Shown one piece after another: positions 54,601 to 58,494 of a stretch of DNA of 64,000 nt (positions within the stretch are counted from its first letter, which is position 1; each line of letters starts with the position of its first letter). Both the position numbers and the translations under genes were made by a program. The notes beneath the pieces were generated by a model, which was not told the DNA's origin, ran no database searches, and was given only the letters and a program-made list of their open reading frames with translations. Source of the DNA: Cavia porcellus (Eukaryota > Chordata > Mammalia > Rodentia > Caviidae); contig NW_026947514.1 in the NCBI RefSeq assembly GCF_034190915.1, forward strand, positions 2,191,701 to 2,255,700, in the 5' to 3' direction.

Positions 54601-57213
54601 AGGCAGAAAGACCTCTGTAAGTTCAAGGTCAGCCTGGAATGCGTAGCAAGACTCTGTCTCAAAACAAAACAAAAAGCCCCCAGGTCAAGTTATCTCCTGG
54701 ATTATGTTTTCCACTCATGTCTCGCCCCTGCATTTCACAAGTTTATCATATTTTTGTCCTTGTTATCGGCTCCCTGCCACATTTTCTCCATGCTTTTGGC
54801 AGCAGGCAGGAAGAATGTCTTATGCTTCCATCTGCCCTCTCCCACTACCTTCTGTGGGGAGAAAGGCTTCCAAAGGAGAACACGTACCACACTATATTTA
54901 GCACATAAAAAGCCTGCTTTTTTCTCCAGGAATGTAACTTTCTTTTAAAACTTGCTTCCAGCCACTCGATGCTTGGGTTCGAGGGTGAATTTTATCTTAA
55001 CTCACCTGCCCATGTAATTGTACATTTGCCCAGAAGTAAACCGAAGATGCACCTTTGGCCATTCCGCAGACTGCGAGCTAGGTTTCCATTCCCTCCCTCC
55101 ACAGGGTTCAGCGGGGCCCTGTCCTCCCAAAGGGAGCCTGCACAGGTGGCGCCTGCAGTGGGGACCTCACAGGTCTTCTCTGTGCCACTGTGCGTGTGCT
55201 ACGCTGCTGGGGACAGAACCCAGGCCCTGTGCACACTAGACCAGCTCTCACCACATGCTCGGCCCTGGGTTCTTCATCTGTAAAGCGTGTGAATCATGCC
55301 CAGTGCCAGTTCCCAGATGAAGCCAACTGACAGTAAAAATGATAATTACAATGCAGGTGTTTCACTCCCCGTGGGATTGTGTCGCTGACACTTGGTGGTA
55401 CAGGCTCAAACGACCGCTGTGTTACTGCATGCTTTGGTTTGTTTCACGGCCATTTCACTGTGTGGTTGGTTTTCCCCTTTTGTGTGGTACTGGAGACTGA
55501 GACCAGAACTGGACCACTGACCCCCAACCCCACCCGGCAAGAACCCCAGAGTGGCTCCTCGTGCCTGAGGGTGCACCAGCCAGGTCTCCTTTCCAGACCT
55601 GGGGAGCACAGAACCCTGGCTGGATGACAGGCTCCAAACTAGCTGCTGCCTTCGGGGCTGTGGTCTCTGAGGAGAACCTGGCATTCGTCAGACCCTCGGC
55701 CCTTCGGGGCATAGTGTTTTTCTCTAGCTATTGCAGACATTTCCCTTGCCTTTGTCAGATTGATTACATTGCTGAGCATGGATTTCTTTTATTTATACTG
55801 TTGGGGTTCACTGTTGGATTCATAAATCTTCCTTGTTAATTGAAGTATTTCATAGAGTTCAGCACTATTAAATTTATAACTAAAGCATAAAGATTAAGTA
55901 ATGACCTGAAGTATCTGGGAAATGTGATCAGGCAAACCACAAAAATCTTTAAAAAAAGGAACAGCAACAGTTTTAATTTGGGGGGCTGAGGTGCACAATC
56001 TTACTATGTATTCCAGGCTTGGGGCAATCCTCCTGCCTCAGCCTCCCAAGGGCTGGGATTAGATATGCACCATCACATCTGGCAAGAAAAACTAACTTTA
56101 AAGCCAATTGACTATGCCTGCAATCCCATGTACTTGAGAGCCTGTAGTAGAAAGATGACACCTTCAAGGCCAGCCTAAGTTTAGTGATGCCCCCTCTCAA
56201 AATGAAGAATGAGGGGATGGGGATTTAGCTCAGCGGCATAAGCACCTGCCTTGCAAGCAGGCAGTCGTGAGTTCGATCCCTGGTACCGATAAAAAAAAAA
56301 AGGAAAAAGACAAAGAATGAAAAGGGATGAGGATATTCCCTGTGGCATAGCACTTGCCAAGCCCACTATAAGGCCCTGGAATTGGTCCCAGCACTACAAA
56401 AGGAAACAGAAGGAAAAGAAAGGAAATTTCAGAAACTCAAAACTTTAATTTAACAAATGTGGTCTAAAACACAGGTGTCTTGTGTTCTCAAGCAAAAGCC
56501 CTCTGTCCACAGGCAGAAGAGAGCCCCACAAGACCACAGGGCAGTGGCTGACGCAGCTTCCTCGGAGCCCGCTACAGGTGCCCGCTCGGTCACTGCACTA
56601 CAGATCTGACCAAGCTTTGCTGCCAGCCACACAGACTGGACCCCAGCAGGAGTGGGGCCGGGGGCTCCAGCCTCAGTCGCCCCGTTCGAGGAGTGCCTGA
56701 CCAGGCCACTGCAGATCCTCTCTGCGTACGAATTCCATGAGTCTTGCTAGAGATCACTCAAGTCAGTGAAGGCGCATGGAGAAACAAAGCACTTAGGAAA
56801 CAAACAACTCTTCCGAAGGTTTCTAGCAGGTGTTAAACACTAAAATACTCTTTATAAATGATGTGAAATTTAAGGAGACAGGAACAAGAACTGAAATACA
56901 TAGCGCTTTCTGTCACACGCACCTGGTGACAGCTGGTCACTGAGCACAGCCGAGATGGGACGTCAGGGACCTCCCGGGGAGCCCCCAGACTCACCTCGAA
57001 GTTGTACTTGCGCATGTGGCCCAGGTGGCGGCAGTACAAGTAGAGCATGCCAATGCTGCTGCCCACAGCGATATAGTCCCCGTTGGTGTCCAGCGCCGTG
57101 AGGTAGACCACCAGGGAGCGGAAGCCCTTCTGCACCTTGGCCGGGATGGCGTTGAGGAGATGGTACAGTGGGCAGAACTCGCGGAAGGTCACGGGGTTCG
57201 GCGTGGACGCCAT
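12536..57213 (-). CDS. TECPR2: TECPR2, tectonin beta-propeller repeat-containing protein 2 (exons 2-17; 3' end outside window)
   Basis: Spliced minus-strand gene; the span runs from the start codon in exon 2 to the end of exon 17, and each exon is listed separately. All 16 coding exons match human TECPR2 as I recall it, in order and in frame, with consensus AG acceptors and GT donors. The exon lengths sum to 3,783 nt, exactly 1,261 codons. Architecture: WD40-like region (about residues 1-320), low-complexity serine/acid-rich linker (about 320-795), tectonin repeats (about 796 onward). Known role: a WD/tectonin protein that binds Atg8-family proteins and promotes autophagy and ER-exit-site function; loss causes human SPG49/HSAN9. 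About 150 C-terminal residues, including the C-terminal LC3-interacting motif, are not in the window. I see no frameshift or premature stop, so the gene looks functional. Confidence 0.97.
13039..13090 (+). repeat. Short tandem repeat, about 10 bp x 5
   Basis: Five near-perfect copies of GAACTAAAG with spacers of one to three bases, in intron 16. Confidence 0.85.
14190..14655 (+). repeat. Cluster of tandem B1 and ID SINEs with GGAA tract
   Basis: Four to five plus-oriented copies in series: B1 (agctgaggcaggagaact), partial B1 (aagcggaggcaggaaaatca), ID (gctggggatttagctcagtg at 14415), B1 tail ending in a GGAAx8 tract (14548-14585), and a second ID (gctggggatgtggctcagcg). Confidence 0.82.
15075..15245 (+). 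repeat. B1 plus ID fragment
   Basis: gccaggcgtggtggtcacac and aggggctgaggcaggaggcc, then ggctgggtggcggctcagtg. Confidence 0.78.
15722..15835 (-). repeat. Reverse B1 with long T run
   Basis: T run at 15725-15744, then gacagggtctctgtagttca and cactttgtagcccaggctgg. Confidence 0.85.
17410..17520 (-). repeat. Reverse B1-type SINE
   Basis: ggtcttgctatgtagtccag, ctggccttgaacttgcagc and gcctcagcctcttgagtgct. Confidence 0.8.
18120..18353 (-). CDS. TECPR2: TECPR2 exon 16 (tectonin repeat)
   Basis: Acceptor TTCTGCAG, donor GTAGGT. 234 nt encode GSSLWLCQSSKDLCSISAQS, then STVQLPPDAEMCAYAACQDA and LWALDSLGQVFIRTLSKSCP, ending LDLSQL (residues 1134-1211). Signature ALWALDSLGQVFIRT. 234 nt keeps phase, so this exon could also be skipped in frame. 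Confidence 0.97.
   Translation of the reverse strand, partial: EAPCGCVRAARTCVASAPRACTAGRPRCSCRPTPRCVPTPPARTHCGPWTALGRCSSARCPRAARPACTGQSWTSHS
18840..18945 (+). mobile_element. ID-like SINE (older CCTGGCAAGC subtype)
   Basis: ggggctggggatggagctca, gtgcctgcctggcaagcaca and ggtcctgagttcgagtccc, with an A/C-rich tail. This subtype lacks the CAGTCGTG signature of the young copies. Confidence 0.85.
19689..19778 (-). CDS. TECPR2: TECPR2 exon 15 (tectonin region)
   Basis: Small 90-nt exon; acceptor CTTTCCAG, donor GTTAGT. It reads GTYWNNVVPRGTASSTKWAF then VLASAAPTKE plus one base (residues 1104-1133), matching human GTYWNHVVPRGTASATKWAF. With 90 nt and split-codon phases kept at both ends, skipping would remove 30 residues without a frameshift. 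Confidence 0.96.
20003..20100 (+). mobile_element. ID-like SINE (older subtype)
   Basis: gggccagggatttagcccag, gcctgcctggcaagcgtgcg and gtcctgagtttcattcctgg. Confidence 0.85.
20475..20715 (-). CDS. TECPR2: TECPR2 exon 14 (tectonin repeat)
   Basis: Acceptor CTGCAG, donor GTGGGC. 241 nt encode VSITDYVVFDQCSLFQTIIH, ATHSVATAAQVPVEKVADKL, RMAFWSQQLQCQPSLLGVNS and SGVWISSGKNEFHVAKGSLI (residues 1024-1103). Conservation with human is almost complete. The blade signature GVWISSGKNEFHVAKG is preceded by a helical-looking insertion (VPVEKVADKLRMAF). Confidence 0.97.
21000..21125 (-). repeat. Reverse B1-type SINE
   Basis: tgcactatgtagcccaagct, tgcctcagcctcctgggtgc and gggattacaggcatgtacca. Confidence 0.85.
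21239..21610 (-). mobile_element. L1-like 3'UTR fragment, reverse orientation
   Basis: Begins with a T run on the plus strand (an A tail on minus) and contains two diverged copies of a roughly 180-bp module: gtctcttgttttcttccaa with atagttgtccaa near 21384, and gtctcttgttctcttcaaa with atagctgtccat near 21536. It shares a 13-mer with the 42.7 kb insertion. No clear TSD. Confidence 0.55.
22158..22299 (-). CDS. TECPR2: TECPR2 exon 13 (tectonin repeat)
   Basis: Acceptor TTTTTCCAG, donor GTAGTG. 142 nt (residues 976-1023) read EKQALEPICITLGDQHTLWA then LDIRGKLWFRTGVVPKKPQG and DDDHWWQ. The signature TLWALDIRGKLWFRTG is the clearest tectonin blade in the protein. It ends in phase 0. Confidence 0.97.
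22880..23045 (-). repeat. Reverse composite ID/B1 SINE
   Basis: tagtactaggattgaatcca then gatctcaccaagttgccaag and gccttgacttctcagagtgc. Confidence 0.75.
23400..23580 (-). CDS. TECPR2: TECPR2 exon 12 (tectonin repeat)
   Basis: Acceptor CTGCAG, donor GTACCC. 181 nt encode GLSVDRPCARAVKVDCPYPL, SQIAARNCVVWALTEQRALL and YREGVSSFCPEGEQWKCDIT (residues 916-975). The blade signature is VVWALTEQRALLYREG. It ends with AG of a serine codon completed by exon 13. Nearly invariant relative to human, except AARNC for TARNN and IT for IV at the exon end. Confidence 0.97.
23650..23692 (+). repeat. GT-rich microsatellite
   Basis: Imperfect TG repeat near exon 12, about 70 bp upstream of its acceptor in the direction of transcription. 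Confidence 0.7.
25051..25165 (+). mobile_element. Young ID-like SINE with 15-bp TSD
   Basis: tRNA-Ala-derived SINE with A-box (variant TTAGGTCAGCGGC) and B-box GAGTTCAATCC, then a T-rich-free GATAAAAAGGAAA tail and a long A run. Perfect duplication AGAGAGTCCAGTCCC at 25036-25050 and 25166-25180. The anticodon stem-loop CCTGC-CTTGCAA-GCAGG is fully paired, with anticodon TGC. Confidence 0.93.
25450..25623 (-). CDS. TECPR2: TECPR2 exon 11 (tectonin repeat)
   Basis: Acceptor CCCCAG, donor GTGAGG. 174 nt encode GALLWKIEQKSNRAFACGKV, TIKGKRHWYEALPQAVFVAL and SDDTAWIIRTNGDLYLQT (residues 858-915). Only one change from the human sequence I recall (RTN for RTS). Contains the blade signature TAWIIRTNGDLYLQTG, whose final glycine is split across the intron. 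Confidence 0.97.
25702..25800 (+). repeat. B1-type SINE
   Basis: ggggcgtggtggcacactcc and tgggaggctgaggcaggagg. Confidence 0.82.
26075..26200 (-). repeat. Reverse B1-type SINE
   Basis: ttctgagacagggcctggct, ctcctgcctcaacttcctga and gccaccacgcctggctac. Confidence 0.83.
26766..26870 (+). mobile_element. ID-like SINE
   Basis: ggctgggatttagctcagtg, gcctgccttgcaagtgtgcg and gtcgtgagttcaatacctgg, followed by a GATAAAAAAG tail. No obvious TSD. Confidence 0.88.
27070..27310 (+). repeat. B1-type SINE, ID fragment and purine tract
   Basis: gtgagtggcagcgcacacct, gctgaggcaggagggtcaaa and accctgtctcaaagtaagac; a GGAAGG-type purine tract follows at 27240-27310. Confidence 0.7.
27719..27844. repeat. 42-bp minisatellite, 3 units, reaching the exon 10 donor
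   Basis: Three 42-bp units start at 27719, 27761 and 27803, each with a ccagacctggtcc-like head and a gagcccaccaagg-like middle. The third unit runs into the exon 10 donor at 27841/27842. Being 14 codons long, the unit keeps one reading frame when read through from exon 10. Confidence 0.85.
27842..28025 (-). CDS. TECPR2: TECPR2 exon 10 (start of tectonin-repeat region)
   Basis: Acceptor CTTGTCAG, donor GTTGGC. 184 nt (61 codons plus one base, residues 797-857) read FAESWMGYSGPGYGILSLVV, SEKYIWCLDYKGGLFCSAL and LRWQKFEDAVQQVAVSPS. Essentially identical to human. The pattern of a tryptophan strand, a small turn and a W-x-x-F segment is the tectonin (TECPR) repeat. The donor is weak beyond GT, and the exon end merges into the third unit of a 42-bp minisatellite. 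Confidence 0.97.
29113..29290 (+). repeat. B1-type SINE plus ID fragment
   Basis: aggaggctgaggcaggagag and aagcaagaccgtctcaaaat, followed by a diverged ID (tactcctgggttcaacccc). Confidence 0.72.
29364..30337 (-). CDS. TECPR2: TECPR2 exon 9 (large disordered linker exon)
   Basis: Acceptor TTCAATTAG, donor GTGTGT. The 974 nt encode residues 472-796, the largest exon. It opens EAGGGGHSCASSLEPTPCSE and ends ALLKSDQ. Conserved islands include FPGGSPRSL, LGSSVDQLSIESPD, DPETFSILEAPG, TDHDTGQKE and TSSDEEDIYAHGLPSSSSET; the rest has drifted far from human. It is rich in Ser, Glu, Pro and Asp, with no predicted fold. DPETFSIL has the form of an LC3-interacting motif and human keeps an equivalent (ETFNVL). 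It is by far the fastest-changing part of the protein. Confidence 0.96.
30538..30620 (+). mobile_element. ID-like SINE (old)
   Basis: agggggtttagctaagcgct then gttatgagttcaatctcagg, with a short A tail; many mutations in the anticodon arm. Confidence 0.7.
31122..31451 (-). CDS. TECPR2: TECPR2 exon 8 (linker, basic patch)
   Basis: Acceptor CTCTCTCAG, donor GTGAGT. 330 nt (residues 362-471) begin ARDSLELARGPEHIPGE and include ETRLRGSSVASSAASEPRS, a serine-rich tract and the conserved FRAISVEDFEQELIVKPIR, ending in a lysine/arginine run (RVRRKKKKRT). Composition implies disorder. The first half is much less conserved than the WD and tectonin exons. The basic run could act as a localisation or lipid-binding patch, but that is inference only. 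Confidence 0.95.
31673..31770 (-). mobile_element. ID-like SINE, reverse
   Basis: The reverse complement carries the family tail (ctttttcctttttatcgg on plus) and the A-box complement (ccgctgagctaaatcc). In intron 7, in the TECPR2 sense direction. Confidence 0.88.
31855..32000 (-). repeat. Reverse B1-type SINE
   Basis: tgtcttgagacagggtctca, cattttgtagccccagttgg and tgcctcagcttcaagtgcta. Confidence 0.83.
32845..32977 (-). CDS. TECPR2: TECPR2 exon 7
   Basis: Short exon of 133 nt (44 codons plus one base, residues 318-361). Acceptor TTGACAG is followed by ATIAGLEGSGDIVSVSCTEN, EIFFLKGDRNIIRISSRPEG and LGPI; the human counterpart reads ATVAGLEGSGDIVSV and so on. No internal ATG opens the frame, so it is easily missed. 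The donor is ATAG then GTTTGT, weak beyond the GT, but it is the only position that restores phase with exon 8 and keeps the human length (human GLTSTV-RDG, here GLGPIA-RDS). Confidence 0.93.
33110..33615 (-). repeat. Reverse SINE cluster
   Basis: Three reverse copies: 33110-33310 (attgccaggctggaccatga), an ID at 33335-33425 (gcttgccaggcaggtgctgt) and a B1 at 33430-33615 (gagacagggtctcgccaaga), separated by a T tract. A gagcct/gagccc hexamer repeat lies at 33160-33187. Confidence 0.75.
34650..34805 (+). repeat. B1 SINE with internal duplication
   Basis: gcagcacatgcctgtaatcc, tgggaggcagaggcaagagg and tacatagcacaaggccagcc, with a GAAA-type tail. Confidence 0.82.
35410..35722 (-). CDS. TECPR2: TECPR2 exon 6 (end of WD-like region)
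   Basis: Acceptor TTGTAG, donor GTGCGG. 313 nt (residues 213-317) encode TGKFGACFIPGLCKQSDLTL, then ASRPGLRLWKADAHGTVQAT, and finish HLGLVSCFFREGWVLSWNE / YSIYLLDTVSQ. Nearly all is shared with human TECPR2; the stretch after FELYPRLEP is the divergent part. It ends in phase 0. Confidence 0.97.
36153..36235 (+). mobile_element. ID-like SINE (older subtype)
   Basis: agggatagagctcagtggca, ctgcctggcaagctcgggtc and ctgagttcaattcttagta, followed by an A-rich tail. Confidence 0.82.
36370..36850 (+). mobile_element. Ancient L1 3' fragment
   Basis: Segments such as ttttcactgctatatcgtg, gtgaatgtgctgtgagcact, ccagtgtgaaactgctgggt and caagttgagaaaacaattcc follow the order of an L1M 3' region. Interrupted and degraded. 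Confidence 0.6.
36995..37082 (-). mobile_element. ID-like SINE, reverse
   Basis: ttaccggtaccggggatcga, gcaaggcaggtgcttatgcc and gctgagctaaacccc on plus; the T tract at its left is the A tail. Abuts a reverse B1. Confidence 0.88.
37085..37215 (-). repeat. Reverse B1-type SINE
   Basis: tttttgagacaggtctcgct, gttcaggctggccttgagct and ctgggattacaggctgcgcc. Confidence 0.83.
37710..38225 (-). repeat. Two reverse composite SINEs
   Basis: 37710-37870 (gagacagggtctcgctaagc) and 38040-38225 (gacctcgccaagttgtccag), with ID-type heads and a T run at 38010-38020 between them. Confidence 0.72.
39138..39295 (-). CDS. TECPR2: TECPR2 exon 5 (WD-like region)
   Basis: Acceptor CCACAG, donor GTGAGC. 158 nt (52 codons plus AG) read GLCSSLLVLEEPASIVQLD then YSQKVLLVSTLQRSLLFYT and RQIGTQARK, matching human residues about 161-212. 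The exon starts in phase 0 and ends after two bases of a serine codon completed by the first T of exon 6. The correct frame lies beneath a longer overlapping open frame on the same strand that is not coding. Confidence 0.96.
39795..39960 (+). repeat. Diverged B1/ID composite SINE
   Basis: cgagccaggtgacgtacaag and gagtctatctcaacatgaaa, followed by an ID-like gggatggaactcagggcagg piece. Confidence 0.6.
40750..40845 (+). mobile_element. ID-like SINE (older subtype)
   Basis: gcctgaggatgtagctcagc, gcctgcctggcaagtgtgag and gccatgagttttatccccag. Confidence 0.82.
40935..41038 (+). repeat. Diverged B1-type SINE
   Basis: cacccgggaggctaaggcag and catgagttcaaagccgggct. Confidence 0.7.
41355..41740 (-). 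repeat. Two reverse SINEs
   Basis: 41355-41540 (gagacagggtctcattaagt) and 41590-41735 (tttgggtctcactatgtagt, tgcctcagcctcccacatgc). Confidence 0.82.
41748..41835 (-). mobile_element. ID-like SINE, reverse
   Basis: ccggtaccggggatcgaatt through gctgagctaaatccccag on plus, with a T run at the left. Directly follows a reverse B1. Confidence 0.88.
42318..42480 (+). repeat. B1/ID composite SINE
   Basis: agccaggcacagtagcatga and tgggaggctgaggcaggagg, followed by agctggggatacagttcagt. Confidence 0.78.
42726..43696 (+). mobile_element. 971-bp A-tailed retro-insertion, probably 5'-truncated LINE-1 3' end
   Basis: Flanked by a perfect 14-bp target duplication AAGAAATGAACAAC (42712-42725 and 43697-43710). 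It ends in a long A tail (from about 43663) preceded by an AATAAA-type signal. The interior is T-rich in the upper strand with no long frame. Hallmarks are target-primed reverse transcription; the perfect TSD implies a young event. The body has no conserved ORF2, so it is either a LINE-1 3'UTR of this lineage or a processed 3'UTR pseudogene. It shares TTTTGAAGACCTA with the reverse element at 21239-21610. Confidence 0.8.
43803..43934 (-). CDS. TECPR2: TECPR2 exon 4 (WD-like region)
   Basis: Acceptor CCACAG, donor GTGACA. 132 nt (44 codons, phase 0-0, residues 117-160) start LRRFDVTGVHRNSITALAW and contain a typical WD blade, SPNGMKLFSGDDRGK. Near the end this species has KIVCSFLDLDQ where I recall human KIVYSSLDLDQ, so two residues differ in an otherwise very conserved blade. 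A 971-bp retro-insertion sits 106 bp from the donor. Confidence 0.97.
43935..44347 (-). other. TECPR2: TECPR2 intron 3 (413 bp)
   Basis: Short intron between exons 3 and 4, holding one plus-oriented SINE (about 44165-44285); the remainder is unrecognised. Confidence 0.85.
44165..44285 (+). repeat. Diverged B1-type SINE
   Basis: tcatggtggtgagtgtctgt and gtgagatcctgtctcagaaa. Confidence 0.7.
44348..44476 (-). CDS. TECPR2: TECPR2 exon 3 (WD-like region)
   Basis: Acceptor CTGCAG and donor GTGGGT flank 129 nt (43 codons, phase 0-0) encoding GKTESITVVKLLSCF and a WD-type blade LVAAGTASGRVAVFQL, ending PGRNKQ (residues 74-116). It is nearly identical to the human protein. The exon is separated from exon 4 by only 413 bp but from exon 2 by 12.5 kb, the largest complete intron in the window. 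Confidence 0.97.
44690..44885 (-). repeat. Reverse composite SINE
   Basis: ggtactgtggcttgaaccca, then gagacagggtctcactgaac and agctaggatgacaggcacaa. Confidence 0.75.
45055..45173 (+). mobile_element. Young ID-like SINE with 13-bp TSD
   Basis: Full-length copy (TTTAGCTCAGTGGC A-box, GAGTTCAATCC B-box, GATAAAAAGG tail and A run). Perfect TSD TCTCTGCCCGCTG at 45042-45054 and 45174-45186. Confidence 0.93.
45470..45612 (-). repeat. Reverse diverged SINE fragment
   Basis: ggctctcaccaagctgccag and ctgcctcagcctcttaagtg; an ID-like piece (gaactacatcccgacc) follows. Confidence 0.6.
45868..46013 (+). repeat. B1 SINE with A tail
   Basis: gctggatgcagtggcacacg, ttgggaggctgaggcagaaa and caagaccctggctcaaaaaa. 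Confidence 0.83.
45990..46400 (+). mobile_element. Ancient L1 3' fragment
   Basis: After an A-tailed B1 the sequence reads aacatttctcccattctgtg, ttttcttactgcttgtaact and gtgatgtcatagctaagaaa, a characteristic order in old mammalian L1 3' regions. The end is indistinct. Confidence 0.6.
46770..46855 (-). mobile_element. ID-like SINE, reverse
   Basis: ttggtaccggggctcaaatt, gcaaggcaggtgcttacact and gctgagctaaacccccgg on plus. More diverged in the T-arm region than the neighbours. Confidence 0.82.
47469..47490 (+). repeat. (GCT)7 microsatellite
   Basis: Seven uninterrupted GCT units in intron 2 (CAG-type on the TECPR2 transcript strand, AGC). Confidence 0.85.
47510..48000 (+). mobile_element. 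Ancient L1 3' fragment
   Basis: Contains gtgtgagtttcttgtggttc, ttggcgttcactgaacttgg, ccatttcagttgttctgttt and ggtgaattttacatttcagt, matching by memory an L1M-type region. Strongly diverged, with no open frame. Confidence 0.55.
50045..50300 (+). repeat. B1 interrupted by a nested ID copy
   Basis: B1 left part 50060-50160 (gggaggctgaggcagggcaa, aagttcaaggccagcctggt), ID at 50165-50240 (aggggtatagttcagtggca), then a B1 right part (ccagtctggactacatagca, agacctagtctcaaaaaac). Confidence 0.78.
50373..50466 (+). mobile_element. ID-like SINE with internal deletion and TSD
   Basis: Same family, but about 18 nt are missing between AGCGGC and CTGCAAGCAGG, removing the 5' half of the anticodon arm. TSD ATCAGCTAG at 50364-50372 and 50467-50475. 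Confidence 0.9.
51255..51465. repeat. Reverse B1 fragment followed by plus B1
   Basis: atgctgggattacaggtgtg (reverse), then ctgggaggctgaggcaggac and gattctgtctcaaaaaaaca (plus); together a small inverted pair. Confidence 0.75.
52250..52340 (+). mobile_element. Possible Tigger/mariner-like DNA transposon remnant
   Basis: gggtacaggctgagcgtccc with ccaacatgatgctcaagaa resembles the terminal region of an old mammalian pogo/Tigger-group element. The right terminus was not found and the assignment is by memory. Confidence 0.35.
52340..52550 (+). repeat. B1-type and ID-type SINE fragments
   Basis: aggaggctgaagcaggagga and gaccttgtctcaaaatttta, then gagggccacagctcagtagg. Confidence 0.65.
52785..52900 (-). 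repeat. Reverse B1-type SINE
   Basis: acagggtcttgctgcatagc and gttacaggcatgcaccacca. Confidence 0.8.
52910..52990 (-). mobile_element. ID-like SINE, reverse
   Basis: aagaatcaaattcatgacct, gcttgccaggcaggtgctgc and cactgagctatatccccagc; follows a reverse B1 at 52785-52900. Confidence 0.8.
53060..53620 (+). mobile_element. L1 3' fragment
   Basis: Typical L1 3' sequence: accatagaatactactcggc, gtaaagaacggcagatttg, gggtacacctggaaaatgta, then a purine-rich gggaggaggaggggaag stretch. Its reverse strand carries a fortuitous 174-codon frame. Confidence 0.7.
53730..53829 (+). mobile_element. Young ID-like SINE with 18-bp TSD
   Basis: Full-length copy with a near-consensus B-box GAGTTCGATCC. Target duplication AAGAATGAAACCCCTGGG at 53712-53729, with one T/C difference in the downstream copy at 53830-53847. 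Confidence 0.93.
54548..54675 (+). repeat. B1-type SINE
   Basis: cagggaggctgaggcagaaa and gcaagactctgtctcaaaac. Confidence 0.82.
55965..56205. repeat. Reverse SINE and plus SINE remnants
   Basis: 55965-56085 reverse (ctgcctcagcctcccaaggg) and 56115-56205 plus (caaggccagcctaagtttag). Confidence 0.65.
56213..56312 (+). mobile_element. Young ID-like SINE with short TSD
   Basis: Full-length copy with GAGTTCGATCC B-box, inserted just after an older B1-like SINE. TSD AAGAATGA at 56205-56212 and 56313-56320. Confidence 0.88.
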
Positions 57214-57238
57214 GGCCATGGTTCCCACAAATGCTCTT
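56995..57238 (-). CDS. TECPR2: TECPR2 exon 2 (start codon, first WD-like strands)
   Basis: Acceptor CTGCCAG at 57239-57245, donor GTGAGT below 56995. Coding from 57213 gives 73 residues starting MASTPNPVTFREFC, matching the human N-terminus, and ending RKYNFE in phase 0. Two ATGs occur in frame in tandem, at 57219 (context ACCATGG) and 57213 (context GCCATGG). Scanning would favour the first, adding Met-Ala to the usual N-terminus. The segment DYIAVGSSIGMLYLY is a WD-type strand pair. The 25 nt above the second ATG are 5'UTR, or 19 nt if the first ATG is used. Confidence 0.97.
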
Positions 57239-57354
57239 CTGGCAGGAGAGGGGACGTGTGCTCGTCATTGAGAGACACCTGGGCTGCAGAAAAAGCATTG
57301 CAGTCCTTCAGTGCCCAGCTGTGCCAAGAGGCAACGCAAGAACACTGCCCTGCC

Positions 57355-57515
57355 CTGTGGGGCACTGCCGCCCACAATTCCAGCATTTGGGAGGCCGAGG
57401 CAGGAGGACTGCCTGCTCAGAGTTCAAGGCCAGCTTGAGCTCCATAGTGCATTCAAGGCCAGCCTATATGGTGAGACCCTGTCTTAAAACAACAACAACA
57501 ACAACAACAAAAAGC
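57355..57515 (+). repeat. B1 SINE with AAC tail
   Basis: tgggaggccgaggcaggagg, gcattcaaggccagcctata and gagaccctgtcttaaaac, ending in an ACA trinucleotide tract. Confidence 0.83.
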
Positions 57516-58127
57516 ACCTAATGTACTTTTCTTTAGCAAAACTGAGACTCTGGAAGGCTCAGAACTTTGTCCAAGGCTGCATGACTTAAGCGCAGAGGGC
57601 CACAGAGTGCGGAGTGCTGGTCCTGCCCAGACTGTAAACAGACACCTTCTGGAGAGCCAGCAGCTCAGGGACAGATCCCTACTTCGGGATCCTTGCATTA
57701 CACAGGAGCTCTGCAAAGTGTGTGAGGCCATCAATACACACACAGAGGCTCCCAGGCGTCCGAGTGGGCACCGCGGGCCAGCACCAGCCACAAGGACGCC
57801 AGGCCCACAGACAGATGCAGAGTGGCAACAGTGACGGCCAACACTGCCCCTCAGCAGAGCTGCTCTTAGTACCCTGACTCAGCTTGGACCCCCTAAGGGA
57901 GGCTCCACTCAGCCCCCAAATCACACATGAGCTGGTCCCCAGCTGGACCATTCCCGTTCACCTTCACGTACAGCACAGATGGAAGTCGCAAAGGGTCTGT
58001 TGCCTACGGCACACCCACACGGTGATGCAAGAGCACTTACTTAACTTAAAACAGTATTTTCCTTTTACGACAACCATAACTGCTCATTATAGGAAATTTG
58101 TTAATACACATATAGTAAAGTACAAAG

Positions 58128-58230
58128 CTAGGCGTGGTGGTGCACACCAGTAATCCCAGCCCTCAGAGGCTGAGGGAGGGAGTCTCTGTGAGCACAAGAC
58201 TAGCCTGGACCCTGTCTCAAAAAACAACAA
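58128..58230 (+). repeat. B1-type SINE
   Basis: agctaggcgtggtggtgcac and cctggaccctgtctcaaaaa. Confidence 0.82.
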
Positions 58231-58432
58231 AGAACAGTGCAAAATAGAGATCTTGCATAATCCACTTCACAGGTGTGCATCATATGTAGGCTGGGGTGCT
58301 AGGCTATGTATATAACAGCTACAGTTAGTTGGTAGTTAGTTGGTATATAAACAGCTATAGATATGCGTGTGTACACACACATACACAGAGCTTTTCACTT
58401 AATAAATCAAGAGTGTTTCTCATATCACAGGC

Positions 58433-58494
58433 ATGGCGAATCTTCTAGAGTTCTCATTGATTCACAAAGAGGCCACTATGGCACCCACACCATA
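58433..58494 (+). mobile_element. Probable degraded hAT MITE, related to the one at 60.2 kb
   Basis: Starts CAGGCATGGCGAATCT, close to the left end at 60214; a right-end-like segment (taggtttgtcagtactg) follows 50-60 bp later, where the 60.2 kb copy has caggcttgtcaccacta. Most of the interior is missing and no TSD is visible, so this is tentative. The right-end-like segment finishes near 58510. Confidence 0.45.

Larger units (their letters stand above)
44477..56994 (-). other. TECPR2: TECPR2 intron 2 (12,518 bp)
   Basis: Largest complete intron. It holds old L1 3' fragments (45990-46400, 47510-48000, 53060-53620), at least four young ID copies with target duplications and several B1s. 48,260-50,040, 50,480-51,240, 51,480-52,250, 53,850-54,540 and 54,680-55,960 contain no coding match or repeat that I recognise, only spurious short frames. 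No enhancer-like motif cluster was identified by eye. Confidence 0.8.
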
